This document shows, one piece after another, positions 27,992 through 37,046 of a stretch of 64,000 nt of DNA. The notes below the pieces were generated by a model. The model did no database searches. It was given only the letters and a program-made list of their open reading frames with translations, and was not told the origin of the DNA. The stretch is from the NCBI GenBank assembly GCA_049840435.1, contig JASGKY010000024.1, positions 62,001 through 126,000 on the forward strand, read 5' to 3'. Numbering within the stretch: position 1 is the first letter of the stretch; each line of letters starts with the position of its first letter. The DNA comes from JADLHS01 sp049840435 (lineage in GTDB: Bacteria > Verrucomicrobiota > Verrucomicrobiia > Limisphaerales > JADLHS01). Position numbers and translations under genes: made by a program.

Positions 27992-29812
27992 TCAGGCCAG
28001 TTCGCTCATCAAGCGCCGCTCTGCCTCCTCATTGCTCAGGCCATGTCGATGCCGCATCACGCTCACGCCGACGACCGGCGGATACGCCTGATCCGCCTTC
28101 ATGCGCGGTTCGACGTATTCAAACACCTCAAAGAGCAATTTGTTTCCTGCCACGTAATCAAGACCGGTCAGCTTTTGGATATAACGCGTCGCGCGGTCAA
28201 TGAGCTTCAGGTTGCTCGGCACGACCCAGATCATGTAATTGCCCATCACACGTCCGAGCCGGACCATCGTGCAGGTCGAGAGTGTATTGAGCAGCATCTT
28301 GAGGCCGACGCGCATGACACCGTTCAACAGCAGGCCGGTTTCCGGAACAGTTAGAAACACTGCAGCGCAGGCCGGATTCCATTGCGCGACAAATTCTTTC
28401 ATCTCGCGGCAACCCGTTTCGCTGCCGACGTAAATCAAACCAGTCTTCGCGCCCGCTTTCACTGCGTTCTCCAATTGCACGCGATGAAACCCGCGCGGGT
28501 CGAGCAATGAATCCTGCTCCGCTTCGATGACCAAGCCCACGGCGCTGTCGCCGGCACCGAGCGGACGATTCTGCAAACCATCCAGACCGATGCGGAAGCG
28601 CATCAATTCCGGATAACTGATCTTGCCGATGATCTCGACGGTGCGGGCGTATTTGTCGTCGGGTACGAGGCCGCGCACGTCCTCCGGTTTCCACTCGACG
28701 CAGCGCGGCTTGCGTTTGCAGACGCGTTCCCACGCTTCATCGGAATTCTGGTAAGGCACGTAGAGAAAGGCCCAGGATTCCGTCGCGGTCGTGTCATCGA
28801 ACTTGCGGAAGGGCGGGGTGCAATACGTCGGCGAGCGTTCGGTCGTGTCCGTGAGCATGTCAATGCCCACACGGTCGGCGAAGTAATTATTTTTTCGTCC
28901 GGCGCGATAGACGGATTCTTCCATCGCGGTGAGCTTGGCAAGTTGCGCCAGCAACTCTGGTGACTTCAACGTGGCGTGCAACTCGGTAAGTGTCGCAAGA
29001 AACTGCTGCGGAACATCGCTGGAGTTCTTTGTCCCCGTCAGATCGCGCACGACCATTTCCAGGATGGTCGCCATCACGGCGAGTTCGATGCTGGTGGCCT
29101 GCATCCGCGTCGAGCCAGTGATGCCCATCGGGCCACTGGTGACATTGATCTTCTCGATGCGCGCGTCCTGAATGACTTCACGGCTGCGCTGCACGTGCTC
29201 GCAAAGAATGTCGTCAGGATTGTTGTAAACGAAATAGACCTTCGCGCCGACCTCTACGCCGCGCCACGCTGTGCCGATGACGAAGGACGTCTCGCCGCCT
29301 TCGGTGATAGCGAAGACGACGTCCTTGCTGTTCACGCCCAGATCGCCGATCTGCTTTTTACCGAACGCAGTGAAATCCTCAAAACCTTCGACCGCTTTGA
29401 TAAGCGCAAAGTCACCGCCGGCCATGACGGGGAAGGCGCGGTTCTCAAACTCCTTAGCCGCGGGCAACCCACTACGTTGCCAGTGGTCCCGCCAGATGGA
29501 GGCGAGTTGAATGCTAAGCCGGCCCGTCGAGCCGCAGCCAGTAAAGTAAAGATTTCCGCCGCCCTTCAAGGCCGTCAGCGCTGTGTCGGCGATCTTTCGC
29601 GCGCGACCCGACTCCGCAAATTCGCGATACTTCTTCACGACGTCGTCGTCCACGTCGAACAATAGTTTCAGCCCAGCGGCGATGTCCTTCTTGGCGACCT
29701 CGCTGAGATTAGCGGTGACGGGATGGGAAGATTCGGTGGTCAGCGCGCCGAGTTTGAACTGATCGGCGATTTTGAGAAAGTCGGCGGAACGTTGGTCGGA
29801 GGTCTGGCTCAT
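27992..29812 (-). CDS. Double-SIS protein of the GCKR/MurQ superfamily
   Basis: 606 aa from ATG 29812 (MSQTSDQRSADF). The N-terminal half has SHPVTANLSEVAKKDIAAGL, YFTGCGSTGRLSIQLASIW (sugar-phosphate loop of a SIS domain, ~residues 88-106) and FAITEGGETSFVIGTAW; then KINVTSGPMGITGSTRMQAT, as in MurNAc-6-phosphate etherases. A second SIS domain follows (~330-560). The two-SIS architecture and length match eukaryotic glucokinase regulatory protein and its bacterial relatives rather than the ~300-aa single-SIS MurQ. It may bind or cleave phosphorylated amino sugars; whether it is an etherase or a regulator cannot be decided from sequence alone. Confidence 0.85.
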   Translation of the reverse strand: MSQTSDQRSADFLKIADQFKLGALTTESSHPVTANLSEVAKKDIAAGLKLLFDVDDDVVKKYREFAESGRARKIADTALTALKGGGNLYFTGCGSTGRLSIQLASIWRDHWQRSGLPAAKEFENRAFPVMAGGDFALIKAVEGFEDFTAFGKKQIGDLGVNSKDVVFAITEGGETSFVIGTAWRGVEVGAKVYFVYNNPDDILCEHVQRSREVIQDARIEKINVTSGPMGITGSTRMQATSIELAVMATILEMVVRDLTGTKNSSDVPQQFLATLTELHATLKSPELLAQLAKLTAMEESVYRAGRKNNYFADRVGIDMLTDTTERSPTYCTPPFRKFDDTTATESWAFLYVPYQNSDEAWERVCKRKPRCVEWKPEDVRGLVPDDKYARTVEIIGKISYPELMRFRIGLDGLQNRPLGAGDSAVGLVIEAEQDSLLDPRGFHRVQLENAVKAGAKTGLIYVGSETGCREMKEFVAQWNPACAAVFLTVPETGLLLNGVMRVGLKMLLNTLSTCTMVRLGRVMGNYMIWVVPSNLKLIDRATRYIQKLTGLDYVAGNKLLFEVFEYVEPRMKADQAYPPVVGVSVMRHRHGLSNEEAERRLMSELA

Positions 29813-29978
29813 GAATTCAAATTTGAAACGTCTTGTTCGTTGGCTCAGACAGTGGCGAACTCGCGCCGGGCGGAGCAAGTCTGTTTTCGATGGGCTACGC
29901 TTATTTCAAGCTGCGCCCACATCATTATGTCACGGCGGAAGCCAGTGTTGCCGGGCAGAGAGCGTGCCCGTAATAAAA

Positions 29979-30010
29979 AACCGGCCGCACTTTTGTGAGT
30001 GCGACCGGTT
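29979..30010 (-). terminator. Rho-independent terminator of the HtrA gene
   Basis: 13-bp stem AACCGGCCGCACT/AGTGCGACCGGTT with one non-Watson-Crick position and a six-base loop. On the minus strand the hairpin is followed by TTTTTTA. It starts 20 bases after the htrA stop codon, as expected for its terminator. Confidence 0.8.
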
Positions 30011-30029
30011 GAGAGAACAGACTCGCCAA

Positions 30030-31556
30030 TTACTTCTTTCCCAGATCCACCGATAGATAACGCGTGCCGCTTTGCCCGCCGGCTTGATTGAAGACGCGGA
30101 GCAGGACGCGCTTGCCCTTCGCTTCGCCGAGCAGTTCGTCGAGTTCCTGTTCATTGCGCACCGGCTGCCGGTTTGCTTCGATGATGACGTCGCCCGGGCG
30201 TAACCCGGCTTCTCCAGCGGCGGAATCTTCGTCCACCTTGGTAACCACCACGCCGCGCACACGATTGGGAAGGTCGAATTGGCGGCGGGTTTCGCGATCT
30301 AGATTCGTCGTCTCGACACCTTTCAGGTTGCTATTGCCGGCGTCCGACGAATTTCCAGACGCCTCATCATTCCGGCCGGCAACCAAGTTGTCTGGCAGCT
30401 CCGCCAGGGTGACGGCGAAATTTTTCGGCTGGCCGTTGCGCAGCACTTTGAAGGACACCGCGGTTTTTGGCGGCGTTTGCGCGACCATGATGCGCAAATG
30501 CGCCGAGTCGTTCACGTCTTTGCCGTTGAAACCGATGATGACGTCGCCGTCCTGCAAGCCAGCTTTGGCGGCGGGGGTGCCGGATTGCACTTCGCCGACC
30601 AACGCGCCCGTAGCTTCCTGCAGGTTGAACGCCTCCGCCAGTTCCGGGGTAATGGTTTGCAATTTCACGCCCAGATAACCGCGGGTGATCTTGCCGTCGG
30701 TGATCAACTGTTCCAGCACGGTGCGCGCGAGATTGATGGGTACGGCGAAACCCACGCCGGCATTCGCGCCGCTCGGGCTGGCAATGGATTGATTGATGCC
30801 GATCAGGCGACCTTCCGCATCTACAAGCGCACCGCCTGAGTTACCTTGATTGATTGAGGCATCGGTTTGGATGAAATCCTCGTAGCCTTCCCGTCCTAGA
30901 ATCCCGGAGCCACGCCCCAACGCACTGATGATGCCGCTGGAAACGCTCTGGCCGATGCCGAACGGATTGCCCACTGCCAGGACGACATCACCCACTTCCA
31001 GCTTGTCACTGTCCGCCAGCGTCACGGCTGGAAGTTTTTTTGGGGACTCGATTTTGAGCACAGCGATATCCGTCCGTGGATCGCGTCCCACGACCTTGGC
31101 AGCATACCGGGTTTTTCCGTCGGGCATCACGATCTTTACGCCGTCGTCATCCGCACCATCAATGACGTGATTGTTGGTCAGTAGGTAGCCGTCCTCGGTG
31201 ACGATGATGCCTGAGCCGAGGCTGGCCTGGCGCATTTTGCGTGGGCTGTTTTCGGGGGCATCATCTTGTCCGAAGAAACGGCGGAACGCGGGGTCGTCCA
31301 TGAACGGATGATGGAACTGTCGCATCTGCACGGTGCGGCTGGCTTCGATGGTTACCACGCTTGGGGTTACGCGTTTGATGATGTTGGCGTAGCTGGCGCC
31401 GCGGGCGGCCCGATCAACATCCCGATCCGACACGGACAGTTTCGGGGTTTCCTTGGCGTTGCCGGCTGGCGCGGCGAGGCAGGCCAACCCAACTCCCAGT
31501 AGTAAACCCGCTCGCCGCGCGGCTCGACACGGTAAAAAAGTTGTCTTCATTTTCAT
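30030..31556 (-). CDS. degP: Periplasmic serine protease, HtrA/DegP (Do) family
   Basis: 508 aa. Start ATG 31556 or 31550, both preceding a signal peptide (GLLLGVGLACLAAPAGNA). Trypsin-like domain with catalytic His130 (LTNNHVIDG), Asp163 (RTDIAVLKI) and Ser240 (NQGNSGGALV); a DegP-like insertion after the first strand (HHPFMDDPAFRRFFGQDD). Two PDZ domains follow: ~280-370 (GTPAAKAGLQDGDVIIGFNG) and ~410-500 (EDSAAGEAGLRPGDVIIEAN). Degrades or refolds misfolded envelope proteins. A clear terminator follows. The 243 bases up to the divergent glycosidase gene at 31800 hold no gene, and I could not assign promoters there. Confidence 0.94.
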   Translation of the reverse strand: MKMKTTFLPCRAARRAGLLLGVGLACLAAPAGNAKETPKLSVSDRDVDRAARGASYANIIKRVTPSVVTIEASRTVQMRQFHHPFMDDPAFRRFFGQDDAPENSPRKMRQASLGSGIIVTEDGYLLTNNHVIDGADDDGVKIVMPDGKTRYAAKVVGRDPRTDIAVLKIESPKKLPAVTLADSDKLEVGDVVLAVGNPFGIGQSVSSGIISALGRGSGILGREGYEDFIQTDASINQGNSGGALVDAEGRLIGINQSIASPSGANAGVGFAVPINLARTVLEQLITDGKITRGYLGVKLQTITPELAEAFNLQEATGALVGEVQSGTPAAKAGLQDGDVIIGFNGKDVNDSAHLRIMVAQTPPKTAVSFKVLRNGQPKNFAVTLAELPDNLVAGRNDEASGNSSDAGNSNLKGVETTNLDRETRRQFDLPNRVRGVVVTKVDEDSAAGEAGLRPGDVIIEANRQPVRNEQELDELLGEAKGKRVLLRVFNQAGGQSGTRYLSVDLGKK

Positions 31557-31799
31557 AAATGTTTGCGGCTGGTTTTGATGGCACCTTGATGCTTGTTCCG
31601 GTGCGAGCCGCCTTGTTGGAATTGACAGGTGGCCCGGAAAAATGTTCAACGCGAGTGCGACCGCAACGTCCGCGACGATTGGGAGTGCTGTTGTCTTATT
31701 AGCGAGCAATGGTGTTAAGTCGAGGCTCTAAAACTCGTCCGCAAGGGGCTGGTGCTCCAGGGTTTGACACCTCACGCAGTTTTCGTTCACATACCGGCA

Positions 31800-33467
31800 A
31801 TGGCACATCGTCATCGACTCCGACTTATTCTGCTCTTGTTCGCGGTGCTTCTGACTTTTTCGGTCTCTGCGCCGTTGCTGGCCAAGGAGGCCATCAGTCG
31901 CGTCCCGAAATGGCAGCGCTGGGAACTCACGCTCAAGAGCAGCGTTGCTTACACCAATCCGTTGCAACAGGCCGAGATTCGCGTGCTCTTCGTTTCGCCA
32001 CTGGGCGAGACGAATCGTGTCTATGGTTTTTGGGACGGGGGCCGGGAATGGAAGATCCGTTTCAAGCCAGGATTCCCGGGGCGCTGGCGGTATTATACGA
32101 TGTGCTCTGACACGGCAAATCTCGGACTGCATGGCAAGACCGGTGAATTTCTCTGCACTGCGGCCGAGGGGCAATCGCGTTTCCGTCAGCACGGTCCGGT
32201 GTTGGTGGCGCGCGATCAACAACACTTGGAACAAGCCGACCGCACCCCGTTCTTCTGGCTGGGGGATGCGGCGTGGATGGCAGCGATGAAATCCACGACC
32301 GCAGACTGGCAGGACTACGTGAAGAAACGTGTGGAACAAAAATTTAACGTCGTGCAGTGGCAGCTCGCGGCCGCGCTGCCAGATGGGAAGACGACATTTT
32401 ATACTAGCGCGGATGGCATTGCAGTGAATCCGGTCGCCTTCCGACAGCTGGACGCCAAAATCATTGCTGCTAACCAAGCCGGGCTGCTCAATGCCATCGC
32501 GCCCCTCTGGGAAATTGGAACGGCCTCTGGGCTTTCAGAAGATCAAGCGATTCGGTTGTTGCGCTATGTGGTAGCGCGCTGGGGGGCGGAAGACGTGGCC
32601 TGGATCATCGCATTTGAATGCGACAGCACTGGCGAGCAGGCGCGGCGCTGGCAGAACATTGGCCGCGCCGTGTTCAATCTGGTGAATCATGCGCCGGTGG
32701 TATTGTTGCCCGGGGAATCATTCTGGGTTTGTGACGCGTTCAGGCGCGAGAAATGGGTGGATATCTTGGGGGTGCAAACCTCTACCGTCCGCGACAACAA
32801 TCTGTTGCCGTGGCTGCTCAGCGGGCCGTTGGCGCAGGAGCGACACAAAGAGCCTGCTCGCCCGTTGGTTGTCATTGCGCCGCCGGAGGAGGGGAAGATC
32901 TTCGGGCTGGGAGGCGTGATTGATGGTGATTTTGCGCGGCAACAACTTTGGTGGAACGCCTTGCTCAACACTCCCGCCGGAGTGAGTTATGCGGCCAAAG
33001 ATGTTTCCGACTGGGGCGTTCATGTGTTCAAGCGTGAGATGCCTGATCCGTGGCGCGAAGCACTGACCTTGCCCGGAGCAACGGCTATTGCCCCGCTAGC
33101 GGACCATCTTGCCACGACGGAGTTTTGGAAATTGCAACCCACTACGCGGGTGCCGGCTGGCAAACGCGAGGCAGGGGGGCAACCGCAACGGCTCGTGGTC
33201 GCCACCACGGAAACGCAGGATCTTACTGTGGTATACCAACCGGAACCGCAAGCTGTCACTTGGATTGCTGGCACGCCGCTCGCGCGTCATTTGGCGGCTT
33301 GGGTGAATCCGCGCACGGGAGAGATCCGGCGCGAGCCGACGCCGGCGGCGCAACCTTTCCTGCCGCCTGGCTCCGGAGATTGGGTGTTGATTTTGCAGCG
33401 TGAGCCGGAAGCGTTGCCGCCGTTCAAAGCGAAAAAGCCCGACGAGAAGATTGACAAGCGGTGGTGA
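31800..33467 (+). CDS. Secreted glycoside hydrolase-like protein, DUF5060 + DUF4038 (GH140-like)
   Basis: 555 aa from ATG 31800 (MAHRHRLRLILL), with a signal peptide to about LLAKEA. Residues ~35-115 form an Ig-like DUF5060 domain (WQRWELTLKSSVAYTNPLQ, GFWDGGREWKIRFKPGFPG). Residues ~125-430 form a DUF4038-type TIM barrel starting RQHGPVLVARDQQH and FFWLGDAAW, with LRYVVARWGAEDVAWIIAFE ending the strand that holds the likely acid/base Glu. DUF4038 includes apiosidases acting on rhamnogalacturonan II (GH140), which would suit the pectinase at 13291, but the substrate is inferred only from family. The C-terminal part is less conserved. Confidence 0.78.
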   Translation: MAHRHRLRLILLLFAVLLTFSVSAPLLAKEAISRVPKWQRWELTLKSSVAYTNPLQQAEIRVLFVSPLGETNRVYGFWDGGREWKIRFKPGFPGRWRYYTMCSDTANLGLHGKTGEFLCTAAEGQSRFRQHGPVLVARDQQHLEQADRTPFFWLGDAAWMAAMKSTTADWQDYVKKRVEQKFNVVQWQLAAALPDGKTTFYTSADGIAVNPVAFRQLDAKIIAANQAGLLNAIAPLWEIGTASGLSEDQAIRLLRYVVARWGAEDVAWIIAFECDSTGEQARRWQNIGRAVFNLVNHAPVVLLPGESFWVCDAFRREKWVDILGVQTSTVRDNNLLPWLLSGPLAQERHKEPARPLVVIAPPEEGKIFGLGGVIDGDFARQQLWWNALLNTPAGVSYAAKDVSDWGVHVFKREMPDPWREALTLPGATAIAPLADHLATTEFWKLQPTTRVPAGKREAGGQPQRLVVATTETQDLTVVYQPEPQAVTWIAGTPLARHLAAWVNPRTGEIRREPTPAAQPFLPPGSGDWVLILQREPEALPPFKAKKPDEKIDKRW

Positions 33468-33493
33468 GATAGCCATGCTGCACGACCTTGGTT

Positions 33494-33569
<76 letters not shown>

Positions 33570-33659
33570 ACTTTGCCTTTCAAAACAGATCAGGGTCAGC
33601 TACAAAGCAACCGACGGTTCACACTGAAGTTCGTTGCCAGCACGAATGGAAGCAGAACA

Positions 33660-34058
33660 ATGAGCAAACCAACAACTGCACCGCGCCGCATTCTCGTAGT
33701 GGACGACGAGCCATTCGTTTGTGACGCCGTTCGGATGATGCTTGCGTTTGATGGTCATCAGGTGGAAACCGCTGGCAGTGGCAAGGAAGCGCTAGGGCTC
33801 TTCGGAAAGGGCAAATACGACGTGGTCCTGACCGACTACGCCATGCCCGCCATGAAAGGCGATGAACTAGCGGTCGCCATCAAAACCATTGCTCCGGATC
33901 AGCCAGTTGTCTTGATCACCGCTTACGCTGAGATGCTCAAGTCTGAGGATAATCCCTTGCAAGGTGTGGATTTTATCGTCAGCAAGCCTTTCCTGCTCGA
34001 AAACCTCCGCGAAGCCATCGAGAAAACCACCGGTGGCAAGCAGTCCTCTCCGGCCTGA
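33660..34058 (+). CDS. Single-domain response regulator (CheY-like receiver)
   Basis: 132 aa from ATG 33660 (MSKPTTAPRR). Complete receiver domain: acidic pair in RILVVDDEPFVCDAVRMM, phosphoacceptor Asp in YDVVLTDYAMPAMKGDEL, Thr/Ser switch in PVVLITAYAEM, Lys in IVSKPFLLENLREAI. There is no output domain, so it must act through protein contacts. No histidine kinase gene adjoins it; it lies between tRNA-Lys and lepB, same strand. It could serve chemotaxis-like or phosphorelay signalling; nothing decides. Confidence 0.9.
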   Translation: MSKPTTAPRRILVVDDEPFVCDAVRMMLAFDGHQVETAGSGKEALGLFGKGKYDVVLTDYAMPAMKGDELAVAIKTIAPDQPVVLITAYAEMLKSEDNPLQGVDFIVSKPFLLENLREAIEKTTGGKQSSPA

Positions 34059-34198
34059 TTTCTCCGGCCGTTTTGTGCCTTCTTTCTTTGTTCCCGTCTG
34101 GCAGTTCCGTAATTTTTGTCGTCTGGTACGTAATCGCTCGCGTTGCTCCTTGGATGGCAAAATGAGAATCATGGCTCAGGGAAGAAACCAAACGCGCC

Positions 34199-34792
34199 AT
34201 GAATCTGGATGCTTCAATCGAATTACGAAATCAGCCGGCGTCCGCGCCGCATTCGGGGGCGCAACCGATTCAAAGTCAGCCTCAGCCGCGCGCGCGATGG
34301 TTCGCCGCCCTGAAGCAGGTCGGAGTTTGTTTGCTGATCTTCGGTCTGGCTTATGGGGTTTTCCAGTTTGTTACCCACTACGTGCTCCAATCCGTCCAAG
34401 TGGTCGGCGTCAGCATGACGCCTACGCTGCATGATTCGGGGCGTTATGTGTTGAACCGCTGGGTCTATCACGTTCGCGATCCGCAGCCACGGGAGATTGT
34501 CGTTTTGCGTGATCCAGCAGACGACTGTTACTCGGTCAAACGTATCATCGCAAAGGAAGGGGACACGGTTCACGTCAAGAACGGTCACTTGTTTGTGAAC
34601 GGCAAACTTTTGAACGAACCCTATCTCCTGCCCAATACGCCAACCTATCCTGGTTCCAGAGTGCGGGAGCAATTATGGATTTGCGGGGCGAATCAATACT
34701 TCGTCCTTGGCGACAACCGCAACAACAGCGCTGACAGTCGGAGCTACGGCACAGTGCCGCGCCAGAATATTCTCGGCATGGTGATGCCATAG
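34199..34792 (+). CDS. lepB: Signal peptidase I
   Basis: 197 aa, short form. Proline/glutamine-rich cytoplasmic leader, one membrane helix (VGVCLLIFGLAYGVFQFV, ~41-58), then the S26 domain: catalytic Ser72 in VVGVSMTPTL, general-base Lys114 in YSVKRIIAKEGD, box E in FVLGDNRNNSADSRSYG, ending shortly after GTVPRQNILG. Cuts leader peptides of exported proteins, many of which are encoded in this window. Start ATG 34199; the 140 bases upstream contain nothing I recognise. Confidence 0.94.
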   Translation: MNLDASIELRNQPASAPHSGAQPIQSQPQPRARWFAALKQVGVCLLIFGLAYGVFQFVTHYVLQSVQVVGVSMTPTLHDSGRYVLNRWVYHVRDPQPREIVVLRDPADDCYSVKRIIAKEGDTVHVKNGHLFVNGKLLNEPYLLPNTPTYPGSRVREQLWICGANQYFVLGDNRNNSADSRSYGTVPRQNILGMVMP

Positions 34793-34825
34793 ACTGTAAC
34801 CCTGTCGCGCCCGCGCCACCACGCT

Positions 34826-35590
34826 TTAACCCCCGGTCGGGCTGATTTTTCCATCGCGCCCCAGTGCCGCGACCAGTGGATAGACATCCCGCTGTAAACA
34901 AAAGGCCACGTCGTCCCGCAGATCTGGATTCGCCAGCAAGCGCGCTCCGTTTTGGCTGTTGCCAATCGCCGCAGTGAGCTGTGGGGCTGCATCGCGATAG
35001 GCCAGCAGCGCTAATTTCGCGGCATCGCTTAACTCGGTTTCAGTCTTTGCTTGAAGCCACAAGTCAACCAATGCACCAGCGCACAAAATATCCTCCAGTG
35101 CTGGCAATGGTCCCGTGCCGGCGCAAACCAACATCAAGTCGCTAATCTGGCGCTGGCGCAACCACTGTGTCGTGGCGGTGAGATTCAAAAATGATCCTAC
35201 AACGACAATCTCTGCGGTCACACAAGTCCGCAGTGCTCTGGTCCCGTTGGTCGTAGTGGTGACAATATTTCTCCCTGCAATGCGATCGCGGCGATACTCG
35301 CGCGGGGAATTTCCCAGATCGAAATCAATGCCACTTCCGGCGGCGTTTTGAATGCGCAGGCCGTCGCGTTCGCCAGCGAGGAGGAGATCTTGATGGCGAG
35401 ATTTCCAGGTCAAGGCTTCCGAAATCTCCTCGACTGGGATAAAGCTTTGCGCTCCGTTCGCCAAACCGGTGATCATCACGCTGGTTGCCCGCAACACATC
35501 GAAGACGACACACGTTGCGCCAGTAAAGCTGCGTTCGCGCCGACTTTGATATTCTGCAGGACTGAGCAGCACTTCGATGTTTACACCCAT
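34826..35590 (-). CDS. comB: 2-phosphosulfolactate phosphatase family protein (ComB-like)
   Basis: 254 aa. ComB removes phosphate from 2-phosphosulfolactate in coenzyme M synthesis, but bacterial members are widespread where coenzyme M is not made, so the actual substrate here is uncertain. Family features: VVFDVLRATSVMITGLANGA near the N-terminus, LLAGERDGLRI, FDLGNSPREY, IVTTTTNGTRAL and LVCAGTGPLPALEDILCAGA. It is convergent with lepB and shares the strand of the OGG-apt pair, starting 14 bases after the OGG stop. Confidence 0.88.
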   Translation of the reverse strand: MGVNIEVLLSPAEYQSRRERSFTGATCVVFDVLRATSVMITGLANGAQSFIPVEEISEALTWKSRHQDLLLAGERDGLRIQNAAGSGIDFDLGNSPREYRRDRIAGRNIVTTTTNGTRALRTCVTAEIVVVGSFLNLTATTQWLRQRQISDLMLVCAGTGPLPALEDILCAGALVDLWLQAKTETELSDAAKLALLAYRDAAPQLTAAIGNSQNGARLLANPDLRDDVAFCLQRDVYPLVAALGRDGKISPTGG

Positions 35591-35604
35591 GGCGGAAGAA
35601 TAAA

Positions 35605-36489
35605 TCAGTCCCTTGGAGCGGAAAGCTTTTTACCGCTGCGCAAGCGGATGTGATGAAATAGGTATTGCTGACAATAGCCGGAATTCGGCCCGAAATGAGT
35701 TGTAATGAAGCGGCGCAAGCGATCTGGTCGCACGCGCCGGTTGCGGAAATAATACTCTGTCAAAACCCGTTGCACCCAGACATCCACCGGAAACGCGTCG
35801 GGAAAGCCATAGGCGAACAGTAATACGCAATCAGCGATCTTTTCGCCCACGCCTGCAAATTGCATCAATATCTCCCGAGCTTCTCCGATCTTGCGGTGCG
35901 CGAGGAGGCCCAGGTTGATTTCACCCGCAGCCACTCGCTGTGCTGCCGCCAGCAGATAGGGCGCGCGAAACCCCATCTTGCACGCCCGCAATTCGGTTTC
36001 AGAAAGCGCCGCAATTTTTGCTGCGGTCGGGAACGCATACGCCTGTGCGCCGGCAAGCTTCGTTGCAACAGCTTCGCCGTATCGCTCGCAGAGCTGGCGG
36101 ACGATCTGGCGGATTTGCACGATTTGCTTCGTGGAAGAGAGGATGAACGACGCCAGACATTCCCACGGATCCTGGCGCAGCAGGCGCAAGCCTCGGCATG
36201 CGCCGACGGCGGCTTGCAGGTGACGATCTTCCGCCGGAAATGACGCGAGTATTTTGGCGAGATCTACGTCAGTCTGGAGAAAAGTGGTCAGCCAGGTCCA
36301 ATCGCTTTGTGGTGCGGCTGCTTTTGCCTGGATGCCGCTGGTAGTTTCTTTGAGGTGAACCCAGTGGCCTGCGACCACGCCAGTCCACCCGTCCTTGTTT
36401 TGCTCCCAGTTGAAGACCTGTCCTGAGGAAAGGGTTGCGGTCAGATCATAATCCCGTGCCGGCAGGAGGATGGAATCCCCGGGTTTCAA
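35605..36489 (-). CDS. ogg: 8-oxoguanine DNA glycosylase/AP lyase (OGG1 family)
   Basis: 294 aa. Bifunctional base-excision enzyme of the HhH-GPD superfamily with the OGG1-type N-terminal domain (ATLSSGQVFNWEQ). The helix-hairpin-helix motif FAGVGEKIADCVLLFAYG holds catalytic Lys217, and DAFPVDVWVQRVL holds Asp236. LLRQDPWECLASFILSSTKQ is the usual helix preceding the substrate pocket. The start is TTG 36489, which overlaps the apt stop as TTGA; no ATG fits better. Bacterial OGG1-type enzymes are patchily distributed; most bacteria use MutM. Confidence 0.92.
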   Translation of the reverse strand: MKPGDSILLPARDYDLTATLSSGQVFNWEQNKDGWTGVVAGHWVHLKETTSGIQAKAAAPQSDWTWLTTFLQTDVDLAKILASFPAEDRHLQAAVGACRGLRLLRQDPWECLASFILSSTKQIVQIRQIVRQLCERYGEAVATKLAGAQAYAFPTAAKIAALSETELRACKMGFRAPYLLAAAQRVAAGEINLGLLAHRKIGEAREILMQFAGVGEKIADCVLLFAYGFPDAFPVDVWVQRVLTEYYFRNRRVRPDRLRRFITTHFGPNSGYCQQYLFHHIRLRSGKKLSAPRD

Positions 36490-37022
36490 TAGGTCACGAG
36501 CGAGCGGATCGGAATGCCGGCGAGTTTTTCGCGGCCATTGAGGAACTTCAACTCAATCAGGAATGCCGCTTCCAGAATATTGCCGCCCAGTTTTTTTACT
36601 AGCGCGGTTGCCGCAGCGGACGTGCCCCCGGTGGCAAGCAGATCGTCCACGAGCAACACCCGGCAGCCGGGCTTGATGGCATCCGTGTGGATCGCCACAG
36701 TAGCTTGGCCGTATTCTAGATCGTAATCCTGTTCGATCGTTTGATAGGGCAGCTTGCCTTTCTTGCGCACTGGGACGAATCCGGCGCGCAAGCGCATCGC
36801 TGCCGCCGCCGCGAAGATGAATCCGCGGGCGTCAATTCCAACGACTGCATCCACGCTACCTGGTTGGAATTTTTCTGTCAGCAATTCGATGGCGCCGGCA
36901 AAGAGCCGCGCATCCGCCAGCACCGGGGTGATGTCCTTGAACTGGATGCCCGGCTTCGGGAAGTTCGGTACGTTGCGGATGGCTTGAGTAATCTCGGCAG
37001 CAGTAGGACGGGATGAATTCAT
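36486..37022 (-). CDS. apt: Adenine phosphoribosyltransferase
   Basis: 178 aa. Salvages adenine to AMP with PRPP. Features: VPNFPKPGIQFKDITPVLAD near the N-terminus, VGIDARGFIFAAAAAM, the flexible-loop KKGKLPYQTIEQDYDLEYG, and the PRPP motif VLLVDDLLATGGTSAAA. Stop overlaps the start of the OGG gene. Lies 24 bases below the stop region of... its own start follows the sigma gene stop by 24 bases, so apt could be read from the sigma gene promoter. upp, another base-salvage enzyme, is just beyond the sigma gene. Confidence 0.95.
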   Translation of the reverse strand: MNSSRPTAAEITQAIRNVPNFPKPGIQFKDITPVLADARLFAGAIELLTEKFQPGSVDAVVGIDARGFIFAAAAAMRLRAGFVPVRKKGKLPYQTIEQDYDLEYGQATVAIHTDAIKPGCRVLLVDDLLATGGTSAAATALVKKLGGNILEAAFLIELKFLNGREKLAGIPIRSLVTY

Positions 37023-37046
37023 AACGCAGGGGGAAACAACGAAAGG

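Noticed and set aside
29950..29970. GGGCAGAGAGCGTGCCCG, seen again at 63559-63576
   Set aside because: The second copy lies in the dnaJ-like coding region (cysteine motif) where it is explained by protein sequence; two 18-base matches do not make a repeat family.
31570..31600. TGGCACCTTGATGCTTG as a sigma-54 promoter for the DUF5060/DUF4038 gene
   Set aside because: The spacing from GG to GC is nine, not ten, and the site is about 220 bases from the start codon.
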